Assembly: GCA_902762875.1 (NCBI GenBank)
Contig: CACWPS010000007.1
Coordinates: 34,350 to 98,349 of the forward strand
DNA from: Oscillospiraceae bacterium
Lineage (GTDB): Bacteria > Bacillota > Clostridia > Oscillospirales > Acutalibacteraceae
Reading direction: 5' to 3'
Length of the DNA: 64,000 nt
The first letter of the stretch is position 1. Each line of letters opens with the position of its first letter. Shown here piece by piece: positions 52,063-61,750 of this stretch. The position numbers were made by a program, and so were the translations under genes. A model generated the notes under the pieces. The model made no database searches, was not told the origin of the DNA, and saw only the letters and a program-made list of their open reading frames with translations.

Positions 52063-52740
52063 ATGGGAAAGAAAAAAATACTTATCGCTGATGATGAAGA
52101 AAGAATAGTAAAATTAGTTTCGGATTTTTTAAATGCCTCGGGATACGAAACCGTTTGTGCGGCGGACGGCAAAGAGGCGCTGGATATTTTTAATAATGAC
52201 GGCGACATTGACCTGTGCATAATAGATATTATGATGCCGGAAATTGACGGTTGGGAGGTCACCCGCAAAATTCGCAAAAACAGCGATATTCCCATAATTA
52301 TGCTCTCCGCCCGTGCCGAGGAGTTTGACCTGCTTACGGGCTTTGAATCGGGAATTGATGAATATGTGACAAAGCCCTTTTCTCCCGCGGTTTTGGTAAA
52401 GAGGGTAGAGGCGCTTTTGAAACGGGCCGCAGGACAGCCCCTAAGCGAGGAACAGCCTAAAAAAGGACTGGTTATTGACAACGGCGCCTTCACCGCATTT
52501 GTGGACGACCTGCCCCTTGAGCTTACCTTAAAGGAATTTGAGCTTTTGTCATACCTGTATGAAAATGCAGGCAGAGTGCTGACCCGTGACCAACTGCTTA
52601 ATGCTATTTGGGGCTACGATTATTTGGGAGATTCAAGAACGGTAGATTCCCATATTGCAAGGCTTCGCACCAAGCTTGGAGACTTTGGCGCTTCCCACCT
52701 TAAAACTATTTACGGAATGGGGTATAAGCTTGAACCTTAA
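52063..52740 (+). CDS. OmpR/PhoB-family response regulator (second)
   Basis: 225 residues. Receiver with D10-D11, phosphoacceptor D55 in LCIIDIMMPEIDG and K104 in YVTKPFSP; winged-helix output from about 130 with SRTVDSHIARLRTKLGD and YGMGYKL. GAGGAGG ribosome site. The kinase start lies inside its last codons, so both are coupled. Confidence 0.93.
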   Translation: MGKKKILIADDEERIVKLVSDFLNASGYETVCAADGKEALDIFNNDGDIDLCIIDIMMPEIDGWEVTRKIRKNSDIPIIMLSARAEEFDLLTGFESGIDEYVTKPFSPAVLVKRVEALLKRAAGQPLSEEQPKKGLVIDNGAFTAFVDDLPLELTLKEFELLSYLYENAGRVLTRDQLLNAIWGYDYLGDSRTVDSHIARLRTKLGDFGASHLKTIYGMGYKLEP

Positions 52741-54205
52741 GGAACTTAAAAACAAGCTTTGGTTTAATATCTTTGTAAGGATAGCGGCGGTTTTTGCGGC
52801 GTTTGTGCTGGTGCTTTGCCTTTCAAATGTTACACTTTTGGTAAGGTTTTTCAGTCTCAAGGAAAAAAGGTTGCTTAAGGAACAGCTGTTAGCTGTAAGC
52901 GAGCTTGATTTTAATGAGTCCTCACAGGTGGTCAAGGCCCTTTCGGATATTAACGAAAAATATAATTTTGATGTTGAAATTTATAATAGGGCGGGCAGGA
53001 TACTTTACACCACCCACGGCAGTCAGATGATGGACTACTTTTCCCTCAAAAACGATAAGTTTGTTATGACCCATGAGGAGCTTACCGCAACAAAGAGCGA
53101 AATGCTTTCGGGGGATATTATATTTGAAACCGCCGTGCGAAAATTTGACCAAAGGGAGTATCTTCTCTGCCGTAAGCAGATAGGGGACAACCTTTTTGCC
53201 GAGGTGCGGGTACAAAAACAGCTTATCTCAAATTCCGCCTCCATTGCAAATGAATTTATTATTGTAATTTCGGTTATTTGCCTTATAATTTCGGTTGTTT
53301 GGGTGCTTAATTTTGCAAGAAAATTCTCAAAGCCTATAGCCGAGATGAATGAAATCACAAAGGATATGACAAAGCTCGATTTCAGCCGAAAGCTTACTGT
53401 AAACCGAAGTGATGAAATAGGACAGCTGGCAGGCTCAGTAAATGAGCTTTCCGCCTCGCTTAATACTGCACTTTCCGACCTTAAGGAAACCAATGCGAGG
53501 CTTCGCTCGGACATTGAGCTTGAACGCCAGCTTGATGTTATGCGCAGGGGCTTTATTGCGAATGTATCCCATGAGCTTAAAACCCCGATTTCCATAATCA
53601 GCGGCTATGCCGAGGGGCTTAAGCTTAATGTAAGCCCCGAGTCAAAGGAAGAATACTGCAACACCATTATTGATGAAAGTCAGCGTATGAATAAGTTGGT
53701 GCTTAGTATTTTGGATCTTTCCCGCTACGAATCGGGACAAATTCCGCTGAATAAAGAAAGCTTTGATATTTCCTCTGTTTGCGAAGATTCGCTTACCCGT
53801 ATTTTCGCAGGAAAGGATATTGAAACCGAGAATAAGGTTCCCTTAGGCACCCTTATTAACGCCGACCCGTTACAGATAGAACAGGTGCTTAAATCTTACT
53901 TTGAAAACGCCGCCGCCCACACCCCTGACGGGGGAAAGGTCTGGACCGAGGGTACGGTATCGGGCGATACAGTAAGAATTTCGGTATTCAATACAGGCAG
54001 TCACATTGATGAAGAGGTTATGCCTCAGATTTGGCAAAGCTTTTTCAGGGGGGATAAGTCCCACAAGCGTGAGAGTACCCGTTTCGGTTTAGGTCTCTCC
54101 ATAGTCACCGCAATAATGAAGCTGCACGGAAGTAAGTGCGGTGTATACAATACCGATTTCGGGGTCTGCTTCTGGTTTGATGCGGAAAAGTCGGCTGAGC
54201 CGTAA
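52730..54205 (+). CDS. Membrane sensor histidine kinase, TTG start (second)
   Basis: 491 residues if started at TTG 52730, which sits 11 bases inside the regulator gene with GGAATGGGG upstream; an open frame continues to 52655 but without a start of quality. TM1 about 10-40, extracellular sensor about 130 residues, TM2 about 175-195, HAMP, HisKA with H281 in NVSHELKTPISII, HATPase with YFENAAAHTPDGG (N box) and FGLGLSIV (G2). The G1 box reads FNTGSHI, weaker than the usual DxGxG, as in some Firmicutes kinases. Confidence 0.9.
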   Translation: MNLKELKNKLWFNIFVRIAAVFAAFVLVLCLSNVTLLVRFFSLKEKRLLKEQLLAVSELDFNESSQVVKALSDINEKYNFDVEIYNRAGRILYTTHGSQMMDYFSLKNDKFVMTHEELTATKSEMLSGDIIFETAVRKFDQREYLLCRKQIGDNLFAEVRVQKQLISNSASIANEFIIVISVICLIISVVWVLNFARKFSKPIAEMNEITKDMTKLDFSRKLTVNRSDEIGQLAGSVNELSASLNTALSDLKETNARLRSDIELERQLDVMRRGFIANVSHELKTPISIISGYAEGLKLNVSPESKEEYCNTIIDESQRMNKLVLSILDLSRYESGQIPLNKESFDISSVCEDSLTRIFAGKDIETENKVPLGTLINADPLQIEQVLKSYFENAAAHTPDGGKVWTEGTVSGDTVRISVFNTGSHIDEEVMPQIWQSFFRGDKSHKRESTRFGLGLSIVTAIMKLHGSKCGVYNTDFGVCFWFDAEKSAEP

Positions 54206-54211
54206 AGCCAA

Positions 54212-54250
54212 CCCGTACAGGGTGTAAAACGCCTTGTGCGGGATTATTTT
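54212..54250 (+). terminator. Terminator after the second two-component system
   Basis: 54212-54222 (CCCGTACAGGG) pairs over 11 positions, with two G-U pairs, with 54232-54242 (CCTTGTGCGGG), followed by ATTATTTTA. The rest of 54251-54337 holds nothing evident. Confidence 0.6.
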
Positions 54251-54337
54251 ATGCAAAAAACAGAAACGGTTTATAACTTGTTAAAAAATCAACATATTTA
54301 AAAATTGGAGAAAGAATAGATTTGTATAAAATCTGCA

Positions 54338-54366
54338 TTGACTTTACCCTGTTAAAGTACTAAAAT
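54338..54366 (+). promoter_or_regulatory. Promoter of the atp operon
   Basis: TTGACT at 54338-54343 and TAAAAT at 54361-54366 with a 17-base spacer, 33 bases before the first gene. Confidence 0.85.
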
Positions 54367-54398
54367 TAAATAATAAAAGCAGTAGAGGAGGGTGTGAA

Positions 54399-54704
54399 TT
54401 GGCAGGCGCAGTAATTGCTTTTGCTTTCGGGATTTTACAGGCGTTTTTGCTTAAAAGCATCCTTTTTTCCTTTACGGCGGGGAATTATCAAAAAGCGGCG
54501 CTGTTTTTAATTTTAAAGTTTATCACATACGGTGCGGCGGCACTGCTTCTTGTATTCCTCTTTTCGGACTCTGTCATAAACTGTGTAATAGGCTACGGGG
54601 CGGGACTTCCCTTGTCGATTACGGCTTGGTTTATAGTAAATACTCTTCGCGCTAAAAACGCAGATTCGGGGGATGGTAAAAACGAAGACAGTAACAATAA
54701 TTGA
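54399..54704 (+). CDS. AtpI-like small membrane protein, TTG start
   Basis: 101 residues with three hydrophobic segments (4-26, 38-62, 66-90) and a charged tail. Position as first gene of the atp operon and topology match AtpI/uncI, thought to help c-ring assembly. Sequence similarity is not obvious by eye. TTG at 54399 preceded by GAGGAGGG; no ATG is closer. Overlaps atpB by 32 bases, so translation is coupled. Confidence 0.75.
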   Translation: MAGAVIAFAFGILQAFLLKSILFSFTAGNYQKAALFLILKFITYGAAALLLVFLFSDSVINCVIGYGAGLPLSITAWFIVNTLRAKNADSGDGKNEDSNNN

Positions 54705-55575
54705 GTTTGCGTTATCGGCAGTAGCTTTTGTGTTCGGTCTTATCGGTTGGTGTGCGGTTCATTCGCATATAAAGCACAACGGTACGAGCAAAGCACTTAA
54801 AAAGAAATCAAGACTTTTAATGGTCTTAATGATTGTTGCGGCTTGGTTTTTTATCGGTACGGCAATAACCGCCTTTTGGAATGGCAAGGCGGGAATGAAT
54901 GTGGAATTCAGTATGTTCAGCGACAGGGTGAGTGTTTTCGGCTTCTCAATGGCAAAAACAAGCCTTACTATGTGGATAATTACCGCTATTGTGCTGGTGC
55001 TGTGCCTGATTTTCAGGTTCCTTGTTTTCCCGAAATTCGACCCCGATAACCCAAAGGGCTTCCAGAATATAATGGAATTAGCAATCGAAGCCATGGATAA
55101 CTTTACAAAGGGCTCTATAGGGGACTATTCGGGCGAGCTTTCGCCTTATATGTTCAGCCTTGCGGTGTTTATGGTAATGTGCGCCGCATCCGAGCTTATA
55201 GGGCAAAGACCACCCACATCCGACCTTATTGTAACCTTAGCTATGGGACTTATAACCTTTGCGCTTATCAATATTTACGGTATAAGGAAAAAGGGCTTCG
55301 GCGGCAGGGTAAAGAGCCTTGCAAAGCCTAACCCCGTAATCTTCCCGATGAAGGTTATAAGCGATATTGCGGTGCCGATTTCTTTGGCCTGCCGTCTTTT
55401 CGGTAATATGATAGGCGGTATGATAGTTATGGATTTGATTAAATCCGTACTGGGCGGCTACGCAAGCGGTATTCCTGCGGTGCTGGGACTGTATTTTAAC
55501 CTTTTCCACCCGCTTATACAAACCTATATTTTTATTATTTTATCATTAACCTTTATAAACGAAGCTATTGAATAG
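54673..55575 (+). CDS. atpB: ATP synthase F0 subunit a
   Basis: 300 residues. Forms the ion half-channels beside the c-ring. The essential Arg lies in SLACRLFGNMIGGMIV (the usual family SLxxRLFGN), and HPLIQTYIFIILSLTFINEA is the last helix. N-terminal 75 residues hold an extra TM and a basic loop. ATG at 54673 lies inside the preceding gene. Confidence 0.94.
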   Translation: MVKTKTVTIIEFALSAVAFVFGLIGWCAVHSHIKHNGTSKALKKKSRLLMVLMIVAAWFFIGTAITAFWNGKAGMNVEFSMFSDRVSVFGFSMAKTSLTMWIITAIVLVLCLIFRFLVFPKFDPDNPKGFQNIMELAIEAMDNFTKGSIGDYSGELSPYMFSLAVFMVMCAASELIGQRPPTSDLIVTLAMGLITFALINIYGIRKKGFGGRVKSLAKPNPVIFPMKVISDIAVPISLACRLFGNMIGGMIVMDLIKSVLGGYASGIPAVLGLYFNLFHPLIQTYIFIILSLTFINEAIE

Positions 55576-55797
<222 letters not shown>

Positions 55798-55806
55798 GAG
55801 ACGGCT

Positions 55807-56301
55807 ATGGAAGGATTAGTTATATCAGATGCCGTTAAGGATTTGATAATCAATATTATTAATATTATCGTTTTGTTCGTAATCGTGCGGGGACTTGCCT
55901 ACAAGCCTGTAAAGAAGTTTCTCGATGCCCGCAAGGAGCGTGTGGCAAATGAGCTTTCCGAGGCTTCGGAGGCAAAACAGACCGCCGAGGAGGAAGCCCT
56001 TAAATATAAGGAGCTTATCGAAAAAAGCAAGGCCCAAAGCACAGAGCTTATAAACGAGGCGGAGCATACCGCAAAGGAAAACGCCGCCGAGATTATCGAA
56101 ACGGCAAAGCAAAAGGCCGCCGAAATCACCGCTAAGGCCTATCAAAATGCCGAAAAAGAGCGTGAAAACCAAATCGCCGCTATGAAGGGCGATATTACAG
56201 AGCTAGCCTTTGATATTTCAAGGCAGGTGCTCTCCCGTGAGGTAACGGACGAGGATAATATGCGTATTGCGGACGCTTTCTTTGCAAAGTACCAAGGGTG
56301 A
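55807..56301 (+). CDS. atpF: ATP synthase F0 subunit b
   Basis: 164 residues. One N-terminal TM (about 12-35) then a long charged coiled coil (from VKKFLDARKERVANELSEA to about 150), the peripheral stalk. Ends VTDEDNMRIADAFFAKYQG. The delta gene begins 4 bases after its stop. Confidence 0.93.
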   Translation: MEGLVISDAVKDLIINIINIIVLFVIVRGLAYKPVKKFLDARKERVANELSEASEAKQTAEEEALKYKELIEKSKAQSTELINEAEHTAKENAAEIIETAKQKAAEITAKAYQNAEKERENQIAAMKGDITELAFDISRQVLSREVTDEDNMRIADAFFAKYQG

Positions 56302-56305
56302 GCCT

Positions 56306-56521
56306 ATGAAAACAGCAGTAATAACGGTAGCCTCTAATATGTCGGACAAAACCTATGATCGCATTTGCAACGGCTTTGCCGAAATATTGGGCGAAATTTC
56401 ATTTGAAAAGGTTATAGACGATAAAATCATAGGCGGCTTTATCGCCGAAATTGAGGGCGAGGTTTTTGATATGAGCATAGCCTCGCAAATAGCAAAAATG
56501 CAAAAACAGATTAGCAACTAA
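56306..56521 (+). CDS. atpH: ATP synthase delta subunit, C-terminal domain only
   Basis: 71 residues (MKTAVITVASNMSDKTYDRI start) against about 180 in the family. The ISFEKVIDDKIIGGFIAEIE segment followed by FDMSIASQIAKMQKQ is the conserved C-terminal piece of OSCP/delta that binds the b stalk. The N-terminal helical bundle that caps the alpha subunits is absent, and no frame upstream supplies it: atpF occupies that space. An in-frame ATG at 56267 lies inside atpF. Intact neighbours argue for a real short form, not a lesion. Confidence 0.85.
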   Translation: MKTAVITVASNMSDKTYDRICNGFAEILGEISFEKVIDDKIIGGFIAEIEGEVFDMSIASQIAKMQKQISN

Positions 56522-56534
56522 GGTGGTGCATCAA

Positions 56535-58055
56535 GTGCCTAAAATACAAATGGAGGAAATCGGCGGTTTTTTAAAAAAGCGTATTGCCGAATTTCAGGTT
56601 GAGCCTATAGTTTACCGCTCAGGCACCGTCGCTACGGTAGGGGACGGGGTTGTGCGGGTAAAGGGTCTTCCCGACCGCCTTTACGGCGAGCTTTTGGAAT
56701 TTGAGGGCGGCGTTTACGGAATGGCGCTCGACCTTGAAGAAGATGGCGTAGGCGCCGTGCTTATGGATAGCTCGGACTCTATAAATGTGGGGGACAGCGT
56801 TAAGGGTACCGGCGTTGTGGCCGAGATACCCGTTGGCGACAGTCTTTTAGGCAGGGTTATCGACCCCATAGGCAGACCACTTGACGGCGGGATACTCGAC
56901 TGTGATGAGCATTTGCCCTGCGAGCGGCCCGCACCTAAAATTATGGAGCGCAGACCCGTTGACAAACCCCTTGAGACGGGGATTTTGGCTATCGACAGTA
57001 TGATACCCATAGGCAGAGGTCAGCGTGAGCTTATAATAGGCGACCGCCAGACCGGTAAAACCTCTATCGCCATTGACACAATAATTAATCAAAAAAATTC
57101 CGATGTTATATGTATATACTGCGCTATCGGGCAAAAGGCCTCTAACATAGCCCAAATAATCGGCACACTTAGGGCCGCAGGAGCTATGGAGTACAGCCTT
57201 GTTGTGGCATCCGCCGCGTCGGACAGCCCCGCTATGCAGTACTTAGCCCCTTACGCCGCCTGTGCGGTAGCCGAGGGCTTTATGCGGGAGGGCAAGGATG
57301 TGCTTGTGGTTTATGATGACCTGTCAAAGCACGCCGTTGCATACCGTACAATGTCCCTTTTATTGCACAGACCGCCCGGCCGTGAGGCCTTCCCCGGGGA
57401 TGTTTTCTATCTTCACAGCCGTTTGCTTGAGCGCAGTGCCTGTATGAGTGAAGAATTAGGGGGCGGAAGTATTACTGCCCTTCCTATTATAGAGACTATG
57501 GCGGGCAATATCTCGGCATATATCCCCACCAATGTAATTTCCATTACCGACGGTCAGGTATACCTTGAAACCGAGCTTTTCCACAGCGGTGTAAGACCTG
57601 CGGTTAATATAGGTCTTTCGGTTTCCCGTGTGGGCAGGGCCGCACAGCATAAGGCTATGCGTAAGGCCTCGGGAAGCCTTAGAATCGAGCTGTCCCAGTT
57701 CCGTGAAATGGCGGTGTTTACCCGCTTCGGCAGTGATGTTGATACGACTACTAAGAAAATGCTGGACAGGGGCAATATCTTGACCGAGCTTTTAAAGCAA
57801 CCCAAAAGCAAGCCCTATACCCTCTTTGAGGAGGTGGCGCTTTTGACCGCATACAGAAATAACATTTTTGAAGACGCTCCCCATACAGAGATAAAGCGTC
57901 TGGCAGGCGAAATGCTTGACTTTTTGCATAATAACTGTGCCAGCGTGGAAAATGCGGTCAACTCCACAGGCGACCTTGACGAGGAGGACGCAAACAGGCT
58001 TGCGGATTCTCTAAATTCATTTAAGGAAAGCTGTTTAAATGGAGAACATCAGTGA
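56535..58055 (+). CDS. atpA: ATP synthase F1 subunit alpha, GTG start
   Basis: 506 residues from the GTG at 56535 (AAGGTGGTG before it). N-terminal crown opens PKIQMEEIGGFLKKRIAEFQ, Walker A GDRQTGKTSIAID, Walker B ALVVYDDLSKHA-type VLVVYDDLSK, and ITDGQVYLETELF. The N-terminal helix, the usual docking site for the delta N-domain, is kept although that domain is missing. Overlaps atpG by 17 bases. Confidence 0.96.
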   Translation: MPKIQMEEIGGFLKKRIAEFQVEPIVYRSGTVATVGDGVVRVKGLPDRLYGELLEFEGGVYGMALDLEEDGVGAVLMDSSDSINVGDSVKGTGVVAEIPVGDSLLGRVIDPIGRPLDGGILDCDEHLPCERPAPKIMERRPVDKPLETGILAIDSMIPIGRGQRELIIGDRQTGKTSIAIDTIINQKNSDVICIYCAIGQKASNIAQIIGTLRAAGAMEYSLVVASAASDSPAMQYLAPYAACAVAEGFMREGKDVLVVYDDLSKHAVAYRTMSLLLHRPPGREAFPGDVFYLHSRLLERSACMSEELGGGSITALPIIETMAGNISAYIPTNVISITDGQVYLETELFHSGVRPAVNIGLSVSRVGRAAQHKAMRKASGSLRIELSQFREMAVFTRFGSDVDTTTKKMLDRGNILTELLKQPKSKPYTLFEEVALLTAYRNNIFEDAPHTEIKRLAGEMLDFLHNNCASVENAVNSTGDLDEEDANRLADSLNSFKESCLNGEHQ

Positions 58056-58914
58056 ATTAAAGCAGCATCTTAATGCGATTGAGCAGACAAGGCAGATTTC
58101 AAACGCTATGTATCTGCTGTCAACCTCAAGGATGAAGCAGTCGATGCAGAATATCGACTACAATCTTGCATATATGCGAAAGCTGCGGGCGACTATTAAG
58201 GACATAATTTCAAAAACAAAGCACAACAGTCTTACAGACCCCTTTATGGAGCTTACCGAGGGGGGCAAGGCGCTGTTTTTTGTCATAACCTCGGATAAGG
58301 GGCTTTGCGGCGGCTATAATTCTGCGGTTTTCAACCTTGCTATTAGTAAAATTCGGGAATATGAAAAAACCGTTGTTTATTCCTACGGCTACAAGGGGAC
58401 CGAGATGTTTTTAAACCACGGTATAACCCCTGATGACAGTATGTACGGCGCTTCCCAGAAGCCTTCCCTTTATTCGGCAAGGGCGCTTGGTGAACGCATT
58501 GTAGAGCTTTATGACGACTGTGAGGTAAGCGAGGTATATATCGTTTACACGGAATATGTCAATTCTGCGGTGCAAAGGCCCGTCTGCAAGCGTGTATTAC
58601 CGCTTTTAAGGCGTGATTTTGACGATGTGGAATACGAAAACAAGTATTTGGCAGATGTGCTTTATGAGCCTGATTTGCAAACCGTGTTCGACCGTATGGT
58701 GCCCCAGTATATTATAGGTATGATGTACGATATTTTAATGCAGTCGGCGGCGAGCGAGAATGCGGCAAGAATGACCGCTATGCAGAACGCAACAAAAAAC
58801 GCCGACGAGATGATAGCAAGGCTCAGTGCGCAGATTAATGCCGCAAGACAGCTTATTATCACCAACGAAATAACCGAGATTGCCGCCGCAACAGATATTA
58901 AGGGAGCGGTCTAA
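58039..58914 (+). CDS. atpG: ATP synthase F1 subunit gamma
   Basis: 291 residues. Central shaft: long N-terminal helix (ELKQHLNAIEQTRQISNAMY), ITSDKGLCGGYNSAVF in the Rossmann-like middle, and C-terminal helix with SENAARMTAMQNATKNADEM and RQLIITNEITEIAAA. Starts inside atpA. Confidence 0.94.
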   Translation: MENISELKQHLNAIEQTRQISNAMYLLSTSRMKQSMQNIDYNLAYMRKLRATIKDIISKTKHNSLTDPFMELTEGGKALFFVITSDKGLCGGYNSAVFNLAISKIREYEKTVVYSYGYKGTEMFLNHGITPDDSMYGASQKPSLYSARALGERIVELYDDCEVSEVYIVYTEYVNSAVQRPVCKRVLPLLRRDFDDVEYENKYLADVLYEPDLQTVFDRMVPQYIIGMMYDILMQSAASENAARMTAMQNATKNADEMIARLSAQINAARQLIITNEITEIAAATDIKGAV

Positions 58915-60318
<1,404 letters not shown>

Positions 60319-60331
60319 ACGGGTGACTTGA

Positions 60332-60736
60332 ATGAGTGAATTTTTGCTTGAAATAATCGCCCCCGAAAAGCATTTTTTCAAGGGAATGGTTGAGCAGATA
60401 ACCTGCCAGACCGAAGAGGGCGAGCTTGGAATTTTAAAGGGTCACCAGACTATGGTTGCATCCCTTGAAATAGGGGAAATTAAAATCAAGACGAACGGCG
60501 AGTGGAAAAGCGCCTTTATTTCCGAGGGCTTTATGGAGGTTAGAAACGACGAGGTTATTATCTTCTCCCAATGCTGTGAATGGCCCGAGGAGATTGACGG
60601 CGTCCGTGCCGAGGAATCCCGCCGCCGTGCCCTTGACAAAATTGAGCACGCACAGAATATTAAAGAGCATAGACATAACGAAATCTCCCTTGCCCGTGCT
60701 ATGGCAAGGCTGAAAATAAAAAAGCAAAGCAGATAA
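60332..60736 (+). CDS. atpC: ATP synthase F1 subunit epsilon
   Basis: 134 residues. N-terminal beta-barrel (LEIIAPEKHFFKGMVEQITC, GELGILKGHQTMVASLEIGE) and C-terminal helical hairpin (AEESRRRALDKIEHA, LARAMARLKIKKQ), so the inhibitory helices are present. Closes the operon. Confidence 0.94.
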   Translation: MSEFLLEIIAPEKHFFKGMVEQITCQTEEGELGILKGHQTMVASLEIGEIKIKTNGEWKSAFISEGFMEVRNDEVIIFSQCCEWPEEIDGVRAEESRRRALDKIEHAQNIKEHRHNEISLARAMARLKIKKQSR

Positions 60737-60750
60737 CGCTTTGCTCTTTT
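60722..60750 (+). terminator. Terminator of the atp operon
   Basis: AGCAAAGC (60722-60729) and GCTTTGCT (60737-60744) then CTTTTATT. The atpC stop is inside the loop region. Confidence 0.8.
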
Positions 60751-60801
60751 ATTATTAAATATCAAATTATATAATGGGACTATCCCGCATAACATCAAAG
60801 C

Positions 60802-60984
60802 TTAGAAACTCACAGGCTGTTTGTGTGCGGGTGTAGGGCGTACAACCTTAAGTCTTCTGCGCTTTATATTGCATAAAATGCGCTTTTCAAATGCGGCAAG
60901 GCGGTCTTCGTGAAAGATACACCAAATAACCGCAACAAAAAGTATTATTTCAAAAAATGTTCTTAAAAGCATTGATATTGTCAT
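60802..60984 (-). CDS. Candidate SOS-induced small membrane protein (60 aa)
   Basis: 60 residues from the ATG at 60984 with GGGAGG 10 bases upstream. One hydrophobic helix (about 6-24, LLRTFFEIILFVAVIWCIF), then a charged, strongly basic tail (HEDRLAAFEKR...KRRRLK). No family recognised. The promoter is full consensus and a perfect DinR/LexA box covers the start of transcription, so it should be silent until DNA damage. In other bacteria LexA-controlled single-pass proteins of this size (YneA, SidA, SulA-like in effect) halt division; that role here is an inference. Opposite strand to atpC, convergent. Confidence 0.78.
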   Translation of the reverse strand: MTISMLLRTFFEIILFVAVIWCIFHEDRLAAFEKRILCNIKRRRLKVVRPTPAHKQPVSF

Positions 60985-60998
60985 AATTTTTAACCTCC

Positions 60999-61012
60999 CG
61001 AACAAATGTTCG
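60999..61012. promoter_or_regulatory. LexA/DinR box
   Basis: CGAACAAATGTTCG fits the Firmicutes SOS box CGAACRNRYGTTYG at every position. It lies between the -10 box (61020-61025) and the ribosome site of the 60-residue gene, covering about +1 to +14. Confidence 0.88.
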
Positions 61013-61019
61013 CAAGCTT

Positions 61020-61048
61020 ATTATAACGAAAAAAGGCGCTTTTGTCAA
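61020..61048 (-). promoter_or_regulatory. Consensus promoter under the LexA box
   Basis: Minus strand: TTGACA (complement of 61043-61048), 17-base spacer, TATAAT (complement of 61020-61025). Both hexamers are perfect. Confidence 0.92.
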
Positions 61049-61117
61049 GCCTTTTTTTGAAATTTTTTAAAATTTTTGTCTTTTAATGATTAAAACCTTA
61101 AAAATATAATTTTTTTC

Positions 61118-61146
61118 TTGACTTTGCCCTCAGTTTATGGTATAGT
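61118..61146 (+). promoter_or_regulatory. Promoter of the tRNA genes
   Basis: TTGACT at 61118-61123 and TATAGT at 61141-61146, 17-base spacer, 18 bases before tRNA-Thr. Confidence 0.85.
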
Positions 61147-61164
61147 ATTTAGGCGCTGAAAAAT

Positions 61165-61240
61165 GCTGGTGTAGCTCAGTTGGTAGAGCAGCTGATTTGT
61201 AATCAGCAGGTCGGGGGTTCAAGTCCGTCCACCAGCTCCA
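61165..61240 (+). tRNA. tRNA-Thr (anticodon TGT)
   Basis: 76 bases with encoded CCA. Acceptor GCTGGTG/CACCAGC, D arm TAGCTCAGTTGGTAGAGCA, anticodon arm GCTGA-TTTGTAA-TCAGC (TGT), T arm ending GGTTCAAGTCC. Discriminator T before CCA, as in Thr tRNAs. Confidence 0.95.
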
Positions 61241-61272
61241 ATTTCAGGTTCGGTTACAGTCGGACTTGAAGC
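61223..61272. repeat. 50-base direct repeat, copy 1 (includes tRNA-Thr 3' end)
   Basis: GTCCGTCCACCAGCTCCA of the tRNA 3' end plus 32 bases downstream, repeated exactly at 61379-61428. Confidence 0.95.
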
Positions 61273-61295
61273 CTAAGAGGGTGAGCGGCGTTAAG

Positions 61296-61318
61296 AAAAC
61301 ATCACGGTGTGATGTTTT
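61296..61318 (+). terminator. Hairpin terminator between the tRNAs
   Basis: AAAACATCAC (61296-61305) and GTGATGTTTT (61309-61318) with loop GGT. The T side serves as the run. Confidence 0.65.
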
Positions 61319-61378
61319 TAGCTGCGAAGTGCGCTGCGGCTTTGCCGCAAGCACGGCGGATTTTTGTAAAAAAGCCGC

Positions 61379-61428
61379 GTCCGTCCACCAGCTCCAATTT
61401 CAGGTTCGGTTACAGTCGGACTTGAAGC
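61379..61428. repeat. 50-base direct repeat, copy 2 (orphan tRNA-Thr 3' end)
   Basis: Exact copy of 61223-61272, lacking any tRNA 5' part. 156 bases separate the copies. It could be an attachment-site scar or the remains of a deleted second tRNA-Thr. Confidence 0.95.
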
Positions 61429-61441
61429 TCAAATTCAATAT

Positions 61442-61526
61442 GGGAGATTTCCCGAGTGGCCAAAGGGGACAGACTGTAAATCTGCTGGCTTCGCCTTCGG
61501 TGGTTCGAATCCACCATCTCCCACCA
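61442..61526 (+). tRNA. tRNA-Tyr (anticodon GTA)
   Basis: 85 bases with encoded CCA and a long variable arm. Acceptor GGGAGAT/ATCTCCC, anticodon arm CAGA-CTGTAAA-TCTG (GTA), T arm GGTGGTTCGAATCCACC, discriminator A. Confidence 0.95.
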
Positions 61527-61557
61527 TCAAGAGGCTATAAAAAAGATATAGCCAACG

Positions 61558-61584
61558 AAAACCCCGATAAAATCGGGGTTTTCG
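61558..61584 (+). terminator. Terminator of the tRNA transcript
   Basis: AAAACCCCGAT (61558-61568) and ATCGGGGTTTT (61572-61582), a perfect stem with loop AAA. Confidence 0.85.
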
Positions 61585-61689
61585 CCGTTCTATAGGACAG
61601 TTTTTCAAAGTACCAAATCATAGATGTAAAATCGCCTTTTTCCCTTTGCAGATAGATTTGAACTCTCGTACAACTCAATAATTAAACGC

Positions 61690-61724
61690 AAGCGCATGGA
61701 AATCACAAATCCATGCGCTTTTTT
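61690..61724 (+). terminator. Hairpin at the edge of the accessory element
   Basis: AAGCGCATGG (61690-61699) and CCATGCGCTT (61711-61720), then a six-T run. The stretch 61585-61689 before it has no gene; at 61661-61680 the minus strand holds GAGAGTTCAAATCTATCT, which looks like part of a tRNA T arm and might be an attachment remnant (weak). Confidence 0.65.
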
Positions 61725-61750
61725 ATTGCTTATTTCAGAAAGGAGTACCC

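Noticed and set aside
61241-61441. A frame of 109 codons over the two tRNAs (61266-61595)
   Set aside because: It reads through tRNA-Tyr and a repeat and has no ribosome site.
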